From contig JANNWG010000048.1 of assembly GCA_031414695.1 (NCBI GenBank), forward strand, positions 1 through 25,396: 25,396 nt of DNA. Direction: 5' to 3'. The translations under genes and the position numbers were made by a program. This DNA comes from UKL13-2 sp031414695 (GTDB taxonomy: Bacteria > Pseudomonadota > Gammaproteobacteria > Burkholderiales > Usitatibacteraceae). Positions within the stretch are counted from its first letter, which is position 1; each line of letters begins with the position of its first letter. A model generated the notes under the pieces. It made no database searches and had not been told where the DNA came from. It was given only the letters and a program-made list of their open reading frames with translations. Positions 21,783 through 25,396 of the stretch are shown here, in pieces.

Positions 21783-22628
21783 CTATCGCCGACTCAACAA
21801 CTGATCCGCATGTGCCATTCGCGTATGCAAATTAAACGTCGCGCCAGCCACCAACACATGCAGCTTCAATCCCAACATACAAACTGGCTTGCCCTCGGCC
21901 ACTTGGTCCATGGATGAAAATTGCATTTCACTCGCATCAATCACGGTCACAGCCCCTGAGCCTTCAACTTCTAAGGTGTTATCCGGGCCAATAAAGGCGG
22001 CGGTATCTTCATCCAAACCAATGCCTACCGCAAATGGATTGTAAGCGAGCGCTGCAAGTAGTCTGCCGATACGGTCACGCTGACGAAAGTGTTGATCAAT
22101 GATAAAGCGATTGGTGAGCCCCAAGCCAGGTGCTAAGCGCACTGCACCTGCAATGGGTGATGCGCCCTCTTCGCCAAAGGCAATCATGTGCTCTGAGATA
22201 AAAGCGGCGCCAGCGCTGGTACCAGCGACATGCATACCGGCGGCGTTGCGTTTACGGAGTGTTTTGGCGACTAATGTGCCGCCTAATAATGTCGATAATC
22301 GCAGCTGATTACCGCCGGTAAAAAATACACCATTCGCGCGCTCAATGCGTGCAATACGGCCTGATTCGCTGCAATCGCGACGTGTATCAAAATCTAGCGA
22401 TTCCACATTGCCTGCACCTAGATGCGAAAAAATTTGCTCGTAACGTGAACCAGTATCGGCTAAGCGACTTGCTGTCGGGATAACAACAATATTTGCCTTA
22501 TCTGGCGCACCATCGCCGCAGAGCGTAACAAAGCGCCGCAGAATTTCCGGCTCGTTCTCTTTTTCTTCAGCACCGCCGATGGGGATAATCCATCCGCGAT
22601 TTTGTCCATCAATGGTCGGGCTTGGCAT
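21783..22628 (-). CDS. cphB: Cyanophycinase
   Basis: Serine exopeptidase of family S51 that cuts cyanophycin into beta-Asp-Arg dipeptides. The nucleophile is in GTSAGAAFISEHMI (Ser138 from ATG 22628). Other family segments are GWIIPIGGAEEKE near the N-terminus, VVIPTASRL, VFFTGGNQLRLSTLLGGT and GIGLDEDTAAFI. I prefer the ATG at 22628; a TTG at 22658 in the same frame would add ten residues (MLKILKKNRV) but has no visible ribosome site. No signal peptide, so it acts in the cytoplasm. Co-directional with cphA downstream and thrC upstream. Confidence 0.9.
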   Translation of the reverse strand: MPSPTIDGQNRGWIIPIGGAEEKENEPEILRRFVTLCGDGAPDKANIVVIPTASRLADTGSRYEQIFSHLGAGNVESLDFDTRRDCSESGRIARIERANGVFFTGGNQLRLSTLLGGTLVAKTLRKRNAAGMHVAGTSAGAAFISEHMIAFGEEGASPIAGAVRLAPGLGLTNRFIIDQHFRQRDRIGRLLAALAYNPFAVGIGLDEDTAAFIGPDNTLEVEGSGAVTVIDASEMQFSSMDQVAEGKPVCMLGLKLHVLVAGATFNLHTRMAHADQLLSRR

Positions 22629-22674
22629 AACGCGGTTTTTCTTTAATATTTTTAACAAACACTAATATCCACGG

Positions 22675-22717
22675 GCATTTACAAGCATTTATGCTCAAAA
22701 ATTCCCGCCAATATTAG
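22675..22717 (+). repeat. Short imperfect repeat between thrC and cphB
   Basis: Partner of 18566-18612 (see there). It occupies most of the 63-93 base gap between the thrC stop and the cyanophycinase start. Confidence 0.45.
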
Positions 22718-22721
22718 ACTT

Positions 22722-24146
22722 TTAACTTTTACTCAACACCTTTGTAATGTACGCCTTCACCGCCGTAGCCTCTGCGGGCAATACGCTAAAGCGTTGCGGC
22801 AGCGCTTCAATTCCTTCAAATTTTGCGGGGCGAGCAGGTTTGCGGCCAAGTGCCTCTACCATACTCGCTTCAAACTTTGCGGGCAATGCAGTTTCAAGGC
22901 AGACCATCGGCACATCAGCTTGCATGTGTTCGCGCGCGACTTTGATGCCATCGGCGGTGTGGGTATCGATCTCGATTTTGTAGTCATGCCACACTTGGCG
23001 AATAGTGCTGATGCGATCTTTGTGGGTGCTTTTACCTGATAAAAATCCAAAACCGGGCAAGCGCTTGTACACGTCAGTGCAAGTGGATAAATCAAAGCCG
23101 CCCTCTTTTTCGACTTTTAACATCAGCTCGCGCACCATTGCGGGGTCACGCCAAACGAGGTCAAATAAAAAGCGCTCAAAATTTGACGCTTTCGAAATAT
23201 CCATTGATGGGCTTGAGGTTTGCTTGGTTTCAGCCGAAGACCGTGGGCGATATTTGCCGGTAACAAAAAATTCATCAAGCACGTCGTTTTCATTCGTCGC
23301 CACCACTAATTGCTTAATCGGCAAACCAATCATGCGCGCCACGTGAGCGGCCAGCACATTGCCAAAATTACCCGATGGTACGGCAAAGGAAACTTTTTCA
23401 TCGTTATGCCGCGTCACTGCAAAATACGCTTTGAAGTAGTACACCACCTGTGCCACGATGCGGCCCCAGTTAATCGAATTCACCGCGCCGATATTATTGG
23501 CAGTCTTAAACGCTAAATCGTTTGACACTGCTTTCACCACATCTTGGCAATCATCAAATACACCTGCCGCCGCGATGTTATGAATATTGGCATCTTGCAG
23601 CGAATACATTTGTGCCGCTTGAAATGGCGACATCTTACCTTCTGGCGAGAGCATAAAAACATTCACGCCTGCCTTACCGCGCATGGCGTATTCGGCAGCC
23701 GAGCCAGTATCGCCGGAGGTCGCACCCAAGATATTGAGCGTGCGTTTTTCACGTGCCAACACATACTCAAATAAATGCCCTAAAAATTGCATCGCAATAT
23801 CTTTGAAGGCCAACGTTGGCCCGTTTGAGCATTTGAGTAAATAAAATTTTGGCGCCAATTTCACCACTGGCGTAATGTCGCTTGAGCCAAAGACTTCTGC
23901 GGTGTACGCGCCATCAATGATTTTTTTCAAATCAGCTGGTGCAATATCGTCTACAAAAAGTGAAATCACCGCAAACGCTAAATCCGTGTACGACATGCCG
24001 CGCATCGTTTGCAAATCATCATTGCTCAATGCAGGGTATGACTGCGGCAAATATAGCCCGCCATCGGGCGCTAATCCTTCGAGGAGAATGTCGCAAAAAA
24101 CGCGTGGTTCATCGTTGGCGTTACCTCGAGTTGAAATGTATTTCAT
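22722..24146 (-). CDS. thrC: Threonine synthase
   Basis: PLP enzyme converting O-phosphohomoserine to threonine, the last step of the pathway. The 474-residue length is that of the long bacterial type. Lys115 in GPTLAFKDIAMQFLGHLFEY is the PLP-binding lysine, GATSGDTGSAAEYAMRGK (141-158) binds the cofactor phosphate, and FAVPSGNFGNVLAAHVA and INSINWGRIVAQ region motifs are present. The N-terminus MKYISTRGNANDEPRVFCDILLEGLAPDGG is typical. Its ATG shares one base with the stop of hom (TAATG at 24148-24144), so the two are translationally coupled. Confidence 0.95.
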   Translation of the reverse strand: MKYISTRGNANDEPRVFCDILLEGLAPDGGLYLPQSYPALSNDDLQTMRGMSYTDLAFAVISLFVDDIAPADLKKIIDGAYTAEVFGSSDITPVVKLAPKFYLLKCSNGPTLAFKDIAMQFLGHLFEYVLAREKRTLNILGATSGDTGSAAEYAMRGKAGVNVFMLSPEGKMSPFQAAQMYSLQDANIHNIAAAGVFDDCQDVVKAVSNDLAFKTANNIGAVNSINWGRIVAQVVYYFKAYFAVTRHNDEKVSFAVPSGNFGNVLAAHVARMIGLPIKQLVVATNENDVLDEFFVTGKYRPRSSAETKQTSSPSMDISKASNFERFLFDLVWRDPAMVRELMLKVEKEGGFDLSTCTDVYKRLPGFGFLSGKSTHKDRISTIRQVWHDYKIEIDTHTADGIKVAREHMQADVPMVCLETALPAKFEASMVEALGRKPARPAKFEGIEALPQRFSVLPAEATAVKAYITKVLSKS

Positions 24147-25396
24147 TAGTTCAACTCTTCCAAGCGTATCCGCACTACACGGCTCGCCATCGACGGCAGC
24201 GCTTCAATTTTTGCAATTGCGACATTGGCGTTTTCTTCTAAACAACGGTGCGTAAGAATAATCACATCCACCGTCTCTTCACCCTCCTCCGCTTCTTTTT
24301 GCAACATCGCGTCAATTGAAATACCGTTGTCCGCCAATATGCGTGTCACGTCTGCCATCACGCCGGGGCGATCATAGGCTGAAAGGCGCAAATAGTATGC
24401 CGTCTCAACTTTACCCATCGGCAAAATGGGTGTATCACGGAGTTGATCGGGCTGAAACGCTAAATGCGGCACGCGCTGCTCAGGACCAGCGGTTAGCATG
24501 CGCGTCACATCGACTAAGTCAGCGACGACCGCGCTGGCAGTGGCTTCGGCGCCTGCGCCACGACCGTAATACATGGTGGCACCGACGGCATCGCCTTTCA
24601 CCAAGATAGCGTTCATCACGCCTTCAACGTTCGCAATCAATCGTTTGGCGGGAATGAGCGTGGGATGTACGCGTAGCTCAATGCCATCTTGAGCAAATTT
24701 GCTGATACCAAGTAGCTTGATGCGATAGCCTAATTGCTCCGCGTACTTGATATCTTTATCGGTGAGTTTTGAAATGCCCTCAGTGTAGGCTTTATCGAAT
24801 TGCACTGGCACACCAAACGCAATAGCGGAAAGTAACGAAAGTTTGTGCGCAGCGTCCACGCCCTCAATATCAAAAGTCGGATCAGCCTCTGCGTAGCCTT
24901 TGGCCTGCGCTTCCGCGAGCACGGTCTCAAATGAAGCGCCTCGTGAGCGCATCTCCGACAAAATAAAATTAGACGTGCCGTTGATGATGCCCGCGATCCA
25001 TTCGATGCGGTTAGCCGTCAAGCCTTCGCGCAGCGCCTTGATAATCGGCACGCCACCCGCCACAGCCGCCTCAAATGCAACCGTCACGCGGTTCTTCAAC
25101 GCGGCGGCAAAAATTTCGGTGCCGTGCTTGGCCAGCAGTGCTTTGTTGGCCGTGACGACATGCTTGCCATTGGCGATTGCCTTTAGCACCAGCGCTTTGG
25201 TGAAGGTATCGCCGCCAATCAATTCGCAAACGATGTCGATGTCTGGATGCGTGACCAATGCATCTGCATTCGTGAGTAGCTCGATGCCGTCGAGCGAAAA
25301 ATTGCGTGCCTTGGTCAGATCGCGTGCGGTGGCGTGTGAGATGCGAATTTCACGGCCAGCACGGCGGGCGATCTCTTCCTTGTTCCTGCGCAATAC
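24146..25396 (-). CDS. hom: Homoserine dehydrogenase, N-terminus off the window
   Basis: Reduces aspartate semialdehyde to homoserine with NAD(P)H, at the branch to threonine and methionine. The frame is open to the window edge (GTATTG read as VL before RRNKEE), so the true start and the Rossmann glycine loop lie outside. Visible parts: CELIGGDTFTKALVLKAIANGKHVVTANKALLA, the catalytic-domain motif AFEAAVAGGVPIIKALREGL, GIINGTSNFILSEM, KGYAEADPTFDIEGVDAAHK with the conserved acid and Lys, YYGRGAGAEATASAV, and a C-terminal ACT domain (YYLRLSAYDRPGVMADVTRI) for threonine feedback. Length seen is 416 residues of about 435. Operon with thrC. Confidence 0.95.
   Translation of the reverse strand, partial: VLRRNKEEIARRAGREIRISHATARDLTKARNFSLDGIELLTNADALVTHPDIDIVCELIGGDTFTKALVLKAIANGKHVVTANKALLAKHGTEIFAAALKNRVTVAFEAAVAGGVPIIKALREGLTANRIEWIAGIINGTSNFILSEMRSRGASFETVLAEAQAKGYAEADPTFDIEGVDAAHKLSLLSAIAFGVPVQFDKAYTEGISKLTDKDIKYAEQLGYRIKLLGISKFAQDGIELRVHPTLIPAKRLIANVEGVMNAILVKGDAVGATMYYGRGAGAEATASAVVADLVDVTRMLTAGPEQRVPHLAFQPDQLRDTPILPMGKVETAYYLRLSAYDRPGVMADVTRILADNGISIDAMLQKEAEEGEETVDVIILTHRCLEENANVAIAKIEALPSMASRVVRIRLEELN

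Overview
The window looks like chromosome of a betaproteobacterium of medium GC. Evidence is the tmRNA 3' half at the left edge, a GlnB-type P-II protein beside glutamine-dependent NAD synthetase, the hom-thrC pair, and cyanophycin synthetase plus cyanophycinase. I cannot name a genus from sequence alone.

Layout. 1-861: 3' part of an ssrA (tmRNA) gene whose T-arm is interrupted by a chain of small hairpins, followed by a second copy and a decayed third copy of the tmRNA 3' end (two with terminators), then a RhuM-family gene of the kind found on genomic islands. 1982-12268: ordinary housekeeping and accessory metabolism (HD phosphohydrolase, dienoyl-CoA isomerase-like crotonase, BON lipoprotein, DUF2784, pdxH, secreted amidohydrolase, DUF72, MtfA-like peptidase, small membrane protein, glnB, nadE, FemAB-like acyltransferase). 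12269-14265: accessory stretch with an alpha/beta hydrolase of different base composition and a BrnT-type toxin with a small partner. 14321-18330: mobile and degenerate zone with a truncated Y1 (RAYT-like) transposase copy, an IS4-family element with an internal deletion, an RHS C-terminal tip with an ankyrin putative immunity gene, an intact Y1 HUH transposase flanked by 19-bp inverted repeats, and a second toxin-tip remnant with a putative immunity gene. Short GGGGTCAG repeats bracket these modules. 18652-25396: cphA, a MITE-like inverted repeat, cyanophycinase, thrC and hom, all on the minus strand.

How it fits together. The right end links storage of nitrogen as cyanophycin (Asp-Arg polymer) with use of aspartate for threonine. 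glnB and nadE in the middle both answer to nitrogen or glutamine state, but coordination of these loci is inference. The two regions most worth a second look are the tmRNA T-arm interrupted by covarying hairpins, and the toxin-tip/immunity cassettes that share borders with an HUH transposase element.
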